Shown: positions 46,562 through 58,600 of the stretch, one piece after another
How the letters are laid out: every line of letters starts with the position of its first letter
Numbering within the stretch: position 1 is the stretch's first letter
Assembly: GCF_001625305.1 (NCBI RefSeq)
Contig: NW_017802458.1
Span: forward strand, 214,535 to 278,534
Length of the DNA stretch: 64,000 nt
Source of the DNA: Branchiostoma belcheri
Taxonomy: Eukaryota > Chordata > Leptocardii > Amphioxiformes > Branchiostomatidae
Reading direction: 5' to 3'
Position numbers and translations under genes: made by a program
The notes under the pieces: generated by a model
Database searches by the model: none
What the model was told of the DNA's origin: nothing
What the model saw: the letters and a program-made list of their open reading frames with translations, nothing else

Positions 46562-47390
46562 TTCTGACATACTCATTTCCACCTGAATTGAGGAAAGTCG
46601 TGTAAACTACCTTTCCCAAGGGCACAAGTTTGGTATCTTGGCAGGATTCGAACCATGGACCTCTTGGTTCTGAACCTAATGCTCTGTCGTTACGCCACAC
46701 GACCCCACATGTTGGCAATTATTTCGGTCTCGACAGCGTGTAATATTGATGTATACGTATGAAGAGTAAAATGGTCAGTCGATATTGGAACTGAGGATTC
46801 GAACCATGGACCTCTTGCTTCTGAACCGAATTCTCTGTCGTTACGCCACACAACCCCACATGTTGGCAACAATTAAATCGGTCTCGACAGCGTATATTAT
46901 TGATTTATGAAGAGTAAAATGGTCGGTCGATACTGGCACCAAGGATTCGAACCATGGACCTCTTGGTTCTGAAGCGTATGCTCTGCCATTACGCCACGCA
47001 ACCCCACATGTTGGCAACTATTAAATCGGTCTCGACAGCGTATAATATTGATTTATGAAGAGTAAAATGGTCAGTCGATATTGGAACTAAGGATTCGAAC
47101 CATGGACCTCTTGTTTCTGAACCAAATGCTCTACCCTTACGCCACACAACACCGCATGTTGGCAACTATTAAATCGGTCCCGCCAGCGTATATTATTGAT
47201 TTATGAAGAGTAGAATGGTCAGTCGATATTGGAACTAAGGATTCGAACCATGGACCTCTTGATTCTGAACGCGAATGCTCTGCCGTTACGCCACACAACC
47301 CCACATGTTGGCAACTATTAAATCGGTCTCGACAGCGTATATTATTGATTTATAAACCGTACAATGCTCAGTCGATATTGTGACTAAAAC
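46562..47390 (-). repeat. Tandem array of five tRNA-like SINE-head monomers, ~148-bp period
   Basis: On the minus strand each unit has GGGGTTGTGTGGCGTAACGG (box A region), a loop TTCAGAA in four of them, and the exact box B GGTTCGAATCC, followed by ~80 bp of AT-rich spacer (ACTCTTCATAAATCAATA). Unit ends (the CCCCA on the plus strand) fall near 46705, 46855, 47003, 47150 and 47299. The leftmost unit joins a normal SINE body (46562-46640, AACTTGTGCCCTTGGG), so the array probably grew from one SINE. Confidence 0.8.
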
Positions 47391-47994
47391 ACACACTTAC
47401 CTACAGTACATTGTACATAGCAAAGAGCGGTATATTGGTTTCTTGGGGGCCTCTTACAAATACAACAAGTTGCTTGGTGAGACCGCCCGGCCGCCTTGTT
47501 CAAATAGTGACAGCCGCAATGCAGCATAACAAAAGTGTGACCAAAATTAGCTTTGTTTGTTTTTCGAGGTTCTTTTCAGTTTTCCGTAGCCTGGGTTCCG
47601 TTTTTTTGTCGCCGGGGTGCCTTGGGTAGAGTAATGAATATGTTGAGTAGGTTATCTGAGCCCTAGAAAATAACTAGTGATCTTTGAAGTCAGCGATAAA
47701 GCGACTAGCTTACGGCTATGTGGGTAAAGGTGATAAATACATGACAACGGTGGCGGGGTATGGCCTTGCTGTCACATTACATACAGGTGGTAGCTTTACA
47801 AATCACCAAATCATGGCGGCCGTATCGCCTAGACTTTCTCCCAAAATAGATTGCCTGTATTGTGGGTTGAATGGAGGGAAGGGGCGAACTGATATCGTTT
47901 TTCAATGTCTCGTTTTGTATACCACTGGATTCTATGTACGTGTAACGCCGGGTCGAGAAGACAAGCAAGTATGTTGCGGAGGTTTGTAGTCTAA
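47391..47994. other. Unassigned non-coding sequence
   Basis: A 101-codon frame lies at 47684-47989 but has no recognisable domain. Nothing else is seen. Confidence 0.3.
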
Positions 47995-48260
47995 CCGTTG
48001 GTGAAACGTACCTGTTACGGCGTTTGTAGCGAAGAGTGGCCGAGCCTGGTCTGTCAGCGAGGCCTTGTCGGAGTGTCAGCGGGGAAGGGACGCCGCCGCG
48101 GCCGCCTGAAAACCCGGAACGTGCCGGTGTAAGAGCGTCTCGCTCACGGAGTACTGCGCCGCCCTCTCGCGCGCCCTATCGGAATGCAAATAAAGGCAAC
48201 GCGGTCTGTCGCATAGCAACGGGGGTGACACGGCACCTTGCGCCACACAAAAGGCAAACA
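47995..48260. promoter_or_regulatory. CpG-rich island of unknown role
   Basis: Many CpG dinucleotides (GCCGCCGCGGCCGCC and CTCGCGCGCCC areas) stand out from the AT-rich flanks, with an octamer-like ATGCAAAT at 48184. It resembles a promoter, but no adjoining coding exon was found. Confidence 0.3.
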
Positions 48261-48628
48261 CTCTTCTGTTGTTCCGGCCAACAGAGATCGGGTAGTCTTA
48301 CCTCCCCCAACAATGGACTTATCCATACTACACCTGCAATATGTAAGGTATCAAGGACCTATAGAGATCGCCATTTTCTTTTGGGTGACCTTAAAAAGTA
48401 TATATAGATACGACAAGGTCAACAAAAAGCTGTAGCACGTCTACTAGTACATACGAACAGTTGTACTATAGCAATAAAGAATTCCTTCGATATATTACCA
48501 TGTCAATTTGTATACGAATATACAAAGATCTCTGTCAATATGTTTGGAGTCAACAAAAAATTAAAAACCATTGTGGAGTTGGTCCGTTTCTAGGTCAAGA
48601 AATGCTAACAAGGCAAAACCGCGCTTTA

Positions 48629-48995
48629 GGCCACACCAATTAAATTTGTTGGTTCTCGGATACGCCTCTTCATTTTTTGTTCTGATTAGCAAAAAAAAAA
48701 AAGATTTTGGTTCTGAATCAACTCAAAAATGCTCATATTTTCGCCTCCAACAGTTGAGGAAAGTCCTTTTCTTCCTAGCTGTTACAGTTTTTCTATCTAT
48801 AAATGCAGTGGTTTGATTAAACGTTCAAAATTCATTGTTTAAATATCAACCCAGCCTTTTGTCTTGACTTCATGGCTCCTATCATAGCATTTGGGGCTAT
48901 AGGATGCCTAGACCTGTTTTTATTTTTATTTGGCCCTGTCGCTTCATATTCTTTCTGAAAAAATCCGAGAGCCAACGAATTAAATTGCTGTGGCC
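48629..48995. mobile_element. GGCCA MITE, subfamily 3 (copy 2)
   Basis: The termini are GGCCACACCAATTAAATTTG and CAACGAATTAAATTGCTGTG with GGCC. TTA flanks both ends (48626-48628, 48996-48998). Confidence 0.75.
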
Positions 48996-48998
48996 TTA

Positions 48999-50190
48999 CA
49001 ATGGTTGCTTCAAAAGTCACCCCCTGCACTATTGTTGTGTGTTTACAACATGATGTAATTATGTTACTAGTCGGAAACTTGTCGATAATTACGTTATTGT
49101 GCATGTGTTATCCTATGGGATTTCTTACCCTACCCTTTTGTGATGTGTGTCCCAGAGAATGCTTGCCGGAACAGATTGTCTGTAAGTATATGCTCAGTGG
49201 ATCATTTCTCGCAGTCTATTTGTTAAGATAATAATACGATTTTCCACTTTGGTGGCTTCGATGTAAGAAAGGTAAAAGCCTGGGGCGATTTTCGTCTGGT
49301 AGTCTCGCCTAAGCATGTTATGGCGTACTGTGTGTCTGTGTGTGTGTGGTGGGGGGGGGGGGACAAAGGTATGATTGAAAATCTATGAATTGAAAGAATT
49401 GTTTGAAAAAAATGATCTCTTTATTAAAGGCTTCTAGTACAGTTTTTTTAGGGCCTGTAAACACGATTTTTCAAAGCCAATATTCTATATCCTAATGTAT
49501 ATTGGCCCTCATGGAACACATATTCCCAAAATTCTGACGGAAAATGGTTACTGGAAGGGCCCCAGGCGGATTTTTAGGGTACCACCCAGAAAATAGACTC
49601 ATCTTGGGGCTTGTTTCTGCAGTTTTAAATGCCCAAAGTATGAAATACTGATTCAAATGTGCTAATGTGAAGCAGTATGTGTCAATATCACAAAGATTGC
49701 CTTATTCAGAATATTTTCAGTTTTGCTGCCCTGAAATTGGATTGGATACCTTTAAATAATAAATAGTTTTAGTTTTCATACTTTCAGGTATTGTAGTGTA
49801 TTACCAAAAGGGAAAACTTAACAGTGTTTTTTTTAAATAGTGAGTATCCAAAATGGAGAGCTGAGTAAGCATAACAGGTGCATCACTTCTGACCAATCAG
49901 AGCAAGGATAGCGAATCACGTGACACACATCGCCTTGACATCTCAAAATCACGTGATTGGCATGTGATTGTACGTCATGCGATACGGATTAAAATACCTA
50001 CCGTAAACACGCGCGCTTTTGTGATCTTTGAGTGTCGCTGTTTCTCCGCCGTGTACTGTAAACACTGGACATTTTATCGTCCATGAAAAGAAGAAAGCCT
50101 TGTACCATTGTTGAACCGGTTTATTCAAGCAGACGTCAACATTTGCGTTTCTAATTCCTGATGAGTTAAACATTCCTACGTTAGGAAGTG
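48999..50190. other. Unassigned non-coding sequence
   Basis: A G-run lies at 49351-49362. No gene or element is recognised. Confidence 0.3.
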
Positions 50191-50480
50191 GTCTAAAGAG
50201 ATGAAATTAGACGTATCGAACCTTTCTGACTGTGAAAACATTTTCACAAAGTTGTAACAAAACATTAGCTGGTCTCTAATGCCATGTGGTTTATAGGGCG
50301 GCGCCCATCTCCTTTTTATAGACCTTGGACCACACAGTAATCTAAAGAGACGAAATTAGACGCATCGAACCTTTCTTACTATGAAAACATTTTCACAAAG
50401 TTGTAACAAAACATTAGCTGGTCTCTAATGCCATGTGGTGTATAGGGCGGCACCCATTTCTAAAGCCCTTGGACCACGCA
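50191..50480. repeat. Direct tandem duplication, ~149-bp unit, two copies
   Basis: TCTAAAGAGA, GAAAACATTTTCACAAAGTT, TTAGCTGGTCTCTAATGCC and CTTGGACCAC occur in order twice, offset by about 149 bp. Confidence 0.8.
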
Positions 50481-50824
50481 GTTGCACATACACTACAGCA
50501 GGGGCTAGTCCACTGGTAGGGGTGTGTGTGTGTGTGTTCAACTCCCATACTCTTTCCTATATACTGAGTGCTAAGCATAGAAACCATGTACTAGTATGTG
50601 CCATTTCAGTTACAGTGAAATGTTGAAGTCAAAAATATTTGCGCACGTTCACTATACACTCGCCATACATGTACATGTGACCACATGCACATTGACATTT
50701 ATTGTTCTTATGGAGAAAACATATTGACTTTCTTTCAGTTAGCATATTTGCCCTTCATGAGAAATACGTGACTCTGTCCTCAGTGATTTGTCACTGGTCA
50801 TATACAGCAGCAAATTGACCCTAA

Positions 50825-51237
50825 GGCCACAGCAAGTAAATTTTATGGATGACATTCTTCGCAGACTCCAAATCTAATGCGAGCGGGCGAAAAAAAACAA
50901 GGCGGGCCGAAAAAAACAAGGTTCCTACATTTTGAAATTTTGACTCAATCATGGTGCTAATGGTTTTGATTCAGTGGGAACATCACATGTACACAGTCAG
51001 CATTACATATCACTGCATCAAAGTAAGAAACAAAACTTTAAATTAGAGTCTTTTCTGAGCTCCGCTCTTTATAGTTATCTGCCATTCACGTTCCAGCAAG
51101 GCAACAGACATCTTTGCTCATTTTCGGCATGTTGACCACTGTCAGAGGAAACAAAATTTCTTGTTTTTTTTTCTTCAAAATCAGGCGAAAATCAATGCGC
51201 GTGTTGATGTCATCCATAAAAAGTACTTGCTGTAGCC
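50825..51237. mobile_element. GGCCA MITE, subfamily 2 (copy 2)
   Basis: The termini are GGCCACAGCAAGTAAATTTT and GTACTTGCTGTAGCC. The flanks are TAA at the left and TTA at the right. It resembles 44381-44791 throughout. Confidence 0.75.
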
Positions 51238-51240
51238 TTA

Positions 51241-51649
51241 ATCTAATTGACAGGACTTTACAAGCTGAAGTGATTGTTTCTATGGTAGGCAGGCTGTTTT
51301 CTCACGCAAATTGTAGCATGGTGTGGTAATTGGGTTGGCAAAAAATTGGGTTAGCGTGACGCTAATCTCCCTGGGATTCCAACCAATCAGGAACGTTGTT
51401 ACGGCTGGTTTTGGAATGGAAGGTTTGATATAGCATTCCTGTTCTGTGTGTATGAATTATACAATAACGTTATAACATATGCACCAGAATTTTTATTTTT
51501 AATGCTTCTTGAACTATTTGCAATACTGAGGTACATTATAACCGTATTTCAGTATAGCTTATTATACTATACAACTTTGAATATTTGAATATTTTACAAA
51601 TCTTGTAATTTATCTTATAATTTCGCATTTTCTATTATTTTTTTATATT
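51241..51649. other. Unassigned AT-rich sequence
   Basis: No gene or repeat is recognised. Confidence 0.3.
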
Positions 51650-51879
51650 CCAACATGTACTCACAAGACGTGGTTACGGCACACTCAAGTTTTTTCAACT
51701 TATATTAATGCCGCCACCAACACAGGGGACAATACAATACTCATTTTCACCTGAGCGAAGTGAGGAAAGTCGTGTAAAGTGCTTTTCCCAAGGGCACAAG
51801 ATCGGTGGCATGTCAGGACTCAAACCCGGGACCCATTGGTTCCGAGTTGAGCACTCTGCCGCTACGCCACACGACCCCA
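51650..51879 (-). mobile_element. tRNA-derived SINE, minus strand, near full length
   Basis: On the minus strand: TGGGGTCGTGTGGCGTAGCG (box A), GGGTTTGAGTCC (box B), then GATCTTGTGCCCTTGGGAAA, CTTTCCTCACTTCG, and the tail GTTGGTGGCGGCATTAATAT ending near ACATGTTGGAA. This copy best shows the family's structure. Confidence 0.8.
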
Positions 51880-51971
51880 CTAATAATTTTCTATTATTGG
51901 TACGTAGGTGAGTGATTTCTATCCTTCTGTGACCGTCCTTCTATCATCCAATAGAACGAAAAGAAAACATA

Positions 51972-52310
51972 ACTAGAGAAGTAACATTTGCAAAGCAAAT
52001 GCATAATGTTCACCTTCGGACATGGTCTGCCCTCTTAATTTTTACTCAAACACATACGTACATGTACTACAAGTATATGGTAATTTTTACTCAAAAACAT
52101 ACGTACATGTACTACAAGTATATGGTGACAGGAGTAAGGAGCAGACCATGAAATTGCAACATTATGTAACCCAACACCAGTCACCATGGTGACAGACGTC
52201 AACAAATCATGTCATTGGTCAGGTCAGAGGTCACTGTTGGGAGAAGAAGAAGAAGAGGAAGAAACTGAGTAAAAATAATATGTTTTCCTTCGGTAACATA
52301 AAAATGTCTT
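51972..52310 (-). repeat. Dispersed repeat R (copy 6)
   Basis: Minus-strand copy with GCAAAGCAAATGCATAATGT, CAACACCAGTCACCATGGTG and a GAAGAAGAAG tract; includes a short internal duplication (CATACGTACATGTACTACAA). Confidence 0.7.
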
Positions 52311-52340
52311 TCCCAACATAAGCTTGGAGATTTATCTAGT

Positions 52341-52520
52341 AACCTATCCTCCAGTAATATTTCCTCGATACAAACTGATGATTCCTGTTCTATCTAAGTC
52401 ATCCCACAACTTAATCTACATCTTGAAATCATGATTGACGTATAAACAGGAATTTTTGGAAGGTGTCTTCGTAGTAGTGGTTGGTGTAGTTGCGCTATGT
52501 TTTCGTGATGAAGCCGTAAG
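52341..52520 (-). pseudogene. Duplicated fragment of the sialyltransferase terminal exon
   Basis: It matches 52647-52825 closely (GATACAAACTGATGAT, AAGGTGTCTTCGTAGTAGTG) but the encoded reading is changed and stops early (YVNHDFKM then stop). It lies downstream of the real terminal exon and is separated from it by repeat R copy 7. Confidence 0.75.
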
Positions 52521-52634
52521 ATGTAACCCAACACTAGTTACCATGGTAACAGACTTCTGGTTCAGGTCATTGACCTTATTGGAGAAGAAGAAGAAACTGA
52601 GCAAAAACTATATGATTTCCTTCGGTAAACATAA
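52521..52634 (-). repeat. Dispersed repeat R (copy 7, short)
   Basis: It contains TGTAACCCAACACTAGTTAC, CAGGTCATTGACC and CCTTCGGTAAACAT. It sits between the terminal exon and its duplicate. Confidence 0.65.
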
Positions 52635-52649
52635 TAATATCGCTTTAAC

Positions 52650-55600
52650 CTATCCTCCTGATATATTTCCTCGATACAAACTGATGATCCCTGCCCTATC
52701 TAAGTCATCCCACAATTTAATCTCCATCTTGAAATCGTGGTTGACATAAAACAGGAATTTTTGGAAGGTGTCTTCGTAGTAGTGGTTGGTGTAGTTGCGC
52801 CATGTTTTGGTGATGAAGCCGTAAGCGTCGGTGACGTCGCAGACATGCAGGGCGGTGAGGAGGGCCACGGCGCCGGTAGACGGGCGGTAGATCGGCTGGA
52901 AACGGCCGTAACCATGCGTGGAGTTCAGCCACCTGCAGGCAGATACATTGTATCACTGTCAAAGGCTTTCAATGCACTTTCAGGGCGGCTACCTACATAC
53001 CAAAAATCACGACAATCCGTCAACCGGTTCTTGAGTTATCCTTCTTCGAAATTTTTTTCAACAAATGCTCCTGCAGTTCCAGAACAAGCCGCTAGGGGTC
53101 CCAAACTCATGTCATTTCTTCCCTACCCCAAGGGCTATCTACCACCCAAAATTCGTGACCCTAGCATGTCCAGATCGCGAGATATCAAAACCGGAAGTTC
53201 TGCTGCAGTACCAAAAAAAAGGCGCCAGGGGGCCCAAAATCTAATAATTTCTAGGTCTCATCAAGACCTACGCACCTACCAAGTTTCATGACAATGCATA
53301 TTAAGCTTCTTGAGTTATGCTGTTCACAAACGGACAGACGGACAGACGGACAAACGCTACTGAAAACATAACCTTTTTGGCGAAGGTAATAAAGACTAAT
53401 AAATTAACTGCCAACACTAACTAACTTCTTTCCAAGAGGAGTGAAGGAGGCGGTCTACATAAGAGCACACAGACCTACCCTGAACAGAGACGGGGGGCGA
53501 CACAAGTTATCTGGCACGTATGACCCGCTACTCACGTGTCTCTGAGTAGACGGGTCCATTCCGTGAACAAGGTTGATGGAGTCAACCAAAAATTTGGGGT
53601 AAGTCCCAATTCTTTGTTAGTTAGTGTTACGTCAGTGGCAGCAGAACAGCGCCCTCTAGCAGCTAGATCCATCAATGCAGTTTCTCATGATTGACAGAGT
53701 GAGAGCTAGAATAAGGAGATAACTCACCTGTATTTCAGGTATGATAGGAAGTCAGGGTGGAGCATTCTGAACCGGCTTGCCTTCGGTCTCTCACCGAACA
53801 ACCCTGGCGGTCTGCGGCGGAACAACAGGCAAACGTCACAACTTATCGTTTGATTGAGAAAATTAATATACTGGTTACGCCAATGTTTACAACATACATT
53901 GTGAACAGTATATATGTGAGACTAGTTCTATATCCTTGTACGTCTACCTTTTCGATCTTTGTAAAATGTAGTTAACTTTCGCAGAAGGAAAACATATTGT
54001 TTTTGCTCTCTTTCTTCTTCTTCTTCTCCAAACCAATAAGGTCAATGACCTGAACCAGACGTCTGTCGCTATGGTAACTAGTGTTGGGTTACATCATGTT
54101 GCAATTTTATAGCAGGAGGGATTTAGACTCCTGTCTGACCATTTGTATGAATGTGTTTGAGTAAGAATTAACAGAGCAGACGATATGCGAAGGTAAACAT
54201 TGTGCATTTGCTTCGACTAGTGTTGGGTTACATCATGTTGCAATTTTATAGCAGGAGGGATTTAGACTCCTGTCTGACCATATATATGAATGTGGTAGTA
54301 AGAATAAAGAGAGCAGACCATATGCGAAGGTAAACATGCATTTGTTTTGGAAATGTTACTTCTCTAGTTTTTATTGAAACTAGAAAGGTAACATACAGCC
54401 CAGGGTTACTTACGAATCACTGGCGTCTGCACCCTTCTGAACAGGTTTCCATGACAACACAGCATCCATAAACAAGTAGTCCCTCTCGAAAGTAGGGATG
54501 TCAACATAAATCGTCTCCTTACATAAAAAAACAAAAACAAACAGATCAAAACAAACAAGTTAGCTTAAACTCAAAGATAAACATATATGAATGTTTGGGT
54601 ACACAAGCTAATTATTCTTGCATGAGTATAGTTTTATATTGACAGATTAATGTGCTTGAAACACATCCTGTGTCGACACTTTTGTATATATACTGGAGAT
54701 GATAGGGTGGAAGCTAGACGTGTACTGCATTTTTGTACACAACCGCAAGTCAGCGCTTTTAACACGCTGCAGCTTTTAGTTGCATTTAGGCCATGTTGAT
54801 TTGATTATATGGATGACATCCACGCGCTCATGAATTTTCGTCCGTTTCCAAAAAGAAAGTTTTCGACCATACTGTAAATCGTACAAAATGAGCGAATATA
54901 TGTCGTATGTTGCAAAAACAAAAGTACTGGAAAACTATACTAATGTCATACAATGCCGAAATCAATTCAGGAAAAAAAAATGTGAAGAAAAAAAAAGAAG
55001 AGTCTATTATTATTCGCCATACGATACTCTGTATGTTTAGTCATTTGTTCAACCTTTATGACGTTGAAGAAAAATTATTTTTTTGGCCAAACTTTTTTTA
55101 TTCGCACGCTCGCGTCAGTTTTGGGCTTCCCAGGGGATGTCATCCATATAATCAAATCAACATGGCCTTACGGTATAATTAATTGCTTTATTGTAAATTC
55201 GTGCCCGAGGGCTAATTGCAGGAACAGAAGAAACATATGGTATAAAAACAGATAATTAGTACACATGGAACTACTGATAACTACTAAGAAACTACTAGTA
55301 AAAACTACTGGGTTTGACTTCTTTTTTCAAGACAGAGGAAGACAAAGGATCCCACTTATTCTGTAATTTGTGGGTTTTTCTGTAATTTGCAGACGCCTGC
55401 CCTCACCGTTGTGTTTGGTACTTGAACGAAGCCGTATTTCCTGGCGGAGATCAGGGAACCTTTCAGTGTCGTGACGGTGTGGAAGTAGAAAGACGTCCGG
55501 CTGCCGACGTCTCTCTCAAACCCCTTTACAATAGCAGCATTCACCCTGACGACAACAAAAGTTGTAAAGCAGTCATTTTGCATTTTAGCTGCATCGTTGG

Positions 55601-58600
55601 GTGCATTTAACTGGCAAATGTATCTGGATGCCTCTCCCCCATACAAATCGGGGGGTGCATGCAAAAGAATTCATACAAATTTTACGGAATTCATACGAAT
55701 TTTACGGAATTCATACGAATTTTACGGAATTCATACGAATTTTACGGAATTCGTACGAATTTTACGGAATTTCTACAAATTTTACGGAATTTCCACGAAT
55801 TTTGCGGAATTCCTACGAATTTTACGGAATTCCTACGAATTTTACGGAATTCCTACGAATTTTATGGAATTCATACGAATTTTACGGAATTCATACGAAT
55901 TTTGCGAAATTCATACGAATTTTACGGAATTCATACGAATTATACGGAATAAATACGATCCAACATGCGAATATTACGGAATACATGTACATACGATCCG
56001 TTACTAGAAACATCCGAATTTTACGGAATACATGTACATACGATCCATTACTAGGCAACATACGAATATTACGGAATACATACGATACATTACTAGAAGC
56101 ATACGAGTATTACGGAATATATGTACATACGATCCATTACTAGGAAACATACGAATATTACGGAATACATACGATCCATTACTAGAAACATACGAATTTT
56201 ACGGAATGCATACGATCCAGCATTACGCGGATTATTAGTAAGGATCGTATGGTTTCTGCGTAATGGATCGTATGTATTCCGTAAAATTCGTATGTTTCTA
56301 GTAATGGATCGTATGTATTCCGTAAAATTCTTATGAATTCCGTAAAATTCGTATGAATCCCGAAAAATTCGTATGAATTCTTTGGCACCCCTGAATATGG
56401 TGTTATGTATGTTACTGTCCCAAAATTGAAGTCTCGTCCTACCTGAAGATGTAGTCATGAGAGTCTATTTCTTTCCCTTTTCCAGACTCCCTCAGAGTCC
56501 CGCCGTTTCCAACAACTGCACACCGTACAGGTGAGCCCCCTTGCGACACGTTGAATAACGACCGATGAACCGTCCCGTTGAAATGCCTTGCAGCGGACGC
56601 AACATCTGAAACAAATCGAAGTCTTGGAATATTACTTAGTCTAGTAAACAACGCAAATGGATCTCAGAGCCCCGTTACGTTTCAAAAAGGCTTTAAGTCG
56701 TAATCCGTTTAGGCCACAGCAAGTAATTTTTATGGATGACATCAGTGTGTGCATTAATTTTCGCCTGATTTTGGAAAAAAATTGTTGCCTTCTGACAGTG
56801 GCCAACATGCCGAAAATGGGCAAAGATGTCTGTTGCCATGCCGGAAGGTGGATGGCAGATAACTATGAAGAGAGGAGACAAGAAAAGGCTCTGATTTAAT
56901 GTTTTGTTTCTTACTTTGATACAGTGATATGTGATGTGTAAATGTGATGTTCCCACCGAATAAAAAACATTTGTACAATGATTGAGTCAAAATTTTAAAA
57001 TGTAGGAACCTTGTTTTTTTCGGCTCGTCTTGTTTTTCTTTCGCCCGCACGCATTAGATTTGGAGTCTGCGGAGGATGTCATCCATAAAATTTACTTGCT
57101 GTGGCCTAAGTCGTACATCCGCTTAACAGAAGCAAGGGTGAATGCAAGAAAACCAACATCCTGAAACGTTGCACCATGTTTCGACAAGGCCACAACTGTT
57201 AAACCAGGATATTTATTTTAGGACGACTCACCTTGGACATTTTTTTAAAAGTAAGTCTTGGCTATTAAGGCCACACCAGTTCAATTTGTTGGTTCTTGGA
57301 TTTGCCTCTTCGTTTTTTTCTGAGTTGCCCCCAACAGTTGAGGAAAGTCCCTTTTCTTTCCAGCTGTTACAGGTTTTCTATCTACCAATGCAGTGGTTTG
57401 ATTAAAAGTGCAAAATTTATTGTTTAGATTTAACCCAGCCTTTTGTGTTGACTTCATGGCTCCTATCGTAGCATTTGGGGATGCCTAGACCTGTTTTCCC
57501 GCCCTGTCGCTTCATATTTTTTCTGAAAAAAAATCCGAGATCCAACAAATTAAATATTGGTGTGGCCAAATAGTGACAATTTTTTCTCACCTTCAAAAGA
57601 AACGTTGGCCCAACCGTAGGGTGGTCTGTATCGTCTGAGACGCTCGTATTCGCTGACGGTCACGTGACTTTTGGTCAGGAGGACTGGAATGTCCCGGATG
57701 ATGACGTATTTTTGTGTTGGCGGTTGCATGATGGGAGTTGGGGTTGACTGATGTGCATCTAGGAACCAGGCTAGAAGGGTTGAAATGAAATAAGGCCACA
57801 CCAATTTAATTTGTTGGTTCTAGGATTTGCCTCTTCTTTTTGTTCCGATTTTCATTAAAAAATTCTGATTCTGAATCAACTAAAAATGCTCATATTTTGC
57901 CTCCAACAGTTGAGGAAAGTCATTTTCTTCCTGCATAATATTACAGTGTTTCCATCTATCAATGCAGTGGTTTGATTAAAAGTTAAAAATTCATTGTTTC
58001 AATATCAACCCAGCCTTTTGTGTTGACTTCATGGCTCCTACTGTAGCATTTGGGCTATAATAGGATGCCTAGACCTGTTTTTATTATTATTTTTTCGCCC
58101 TGTAGCTTCATATTTTTTCTAAAAAAATACGAGAACCAACAAATTAAACTGGTGTGGCCTAAACAAAACAGAAATAGGTGTACAACCCTGGCCTAACCCC
58201 TAACTTATGTGAACTCGGTAATAAAAATAAGCGGGTTATTTTTGACTTGTAATGCTTTGCAGGCGTAACCAGGGTAATTACTAATTTGAGGGCAACTGGA
58301 ATAAATTTGAATTGACGTTAATCTTAAAAATCTGTCTCTGAGAAGTTTGAAATAATCTTAATTATTTCAACTACTTTGCTACACATGTAAGGCTTTTTCT
58401 CCCATTTTTATACATGTACAAGAAAGCATAAGTGAGGTTAAAAAGTTTTAGACTTTCGCAGGTTAGCCTCCATAGCATGCCAAAAAAAACCCTGGGGGTT
58501 TGGGGGTCTTTGGGATCTTTTATGTGCTATTTTCTGATTGCATATAGACAACATAGAAAGCCTGGTTGAATTACCCCGTTTTTTTTAAACTGGGCTAATC

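Noticed and set aside
46644..47299. Five functional tRNA genes on the minus strand
   Set aside because: Boxes A and B are good, but the acceptor stem does not pair and the anticodon stem is poor, so they are SINE-type monomers.
47684..48407. Two frames of 101 and 123 codons near the CpG-rich block
   Set aside because: No domain, no splice consistency; they extend through GC-rich sequence where stops are rare.
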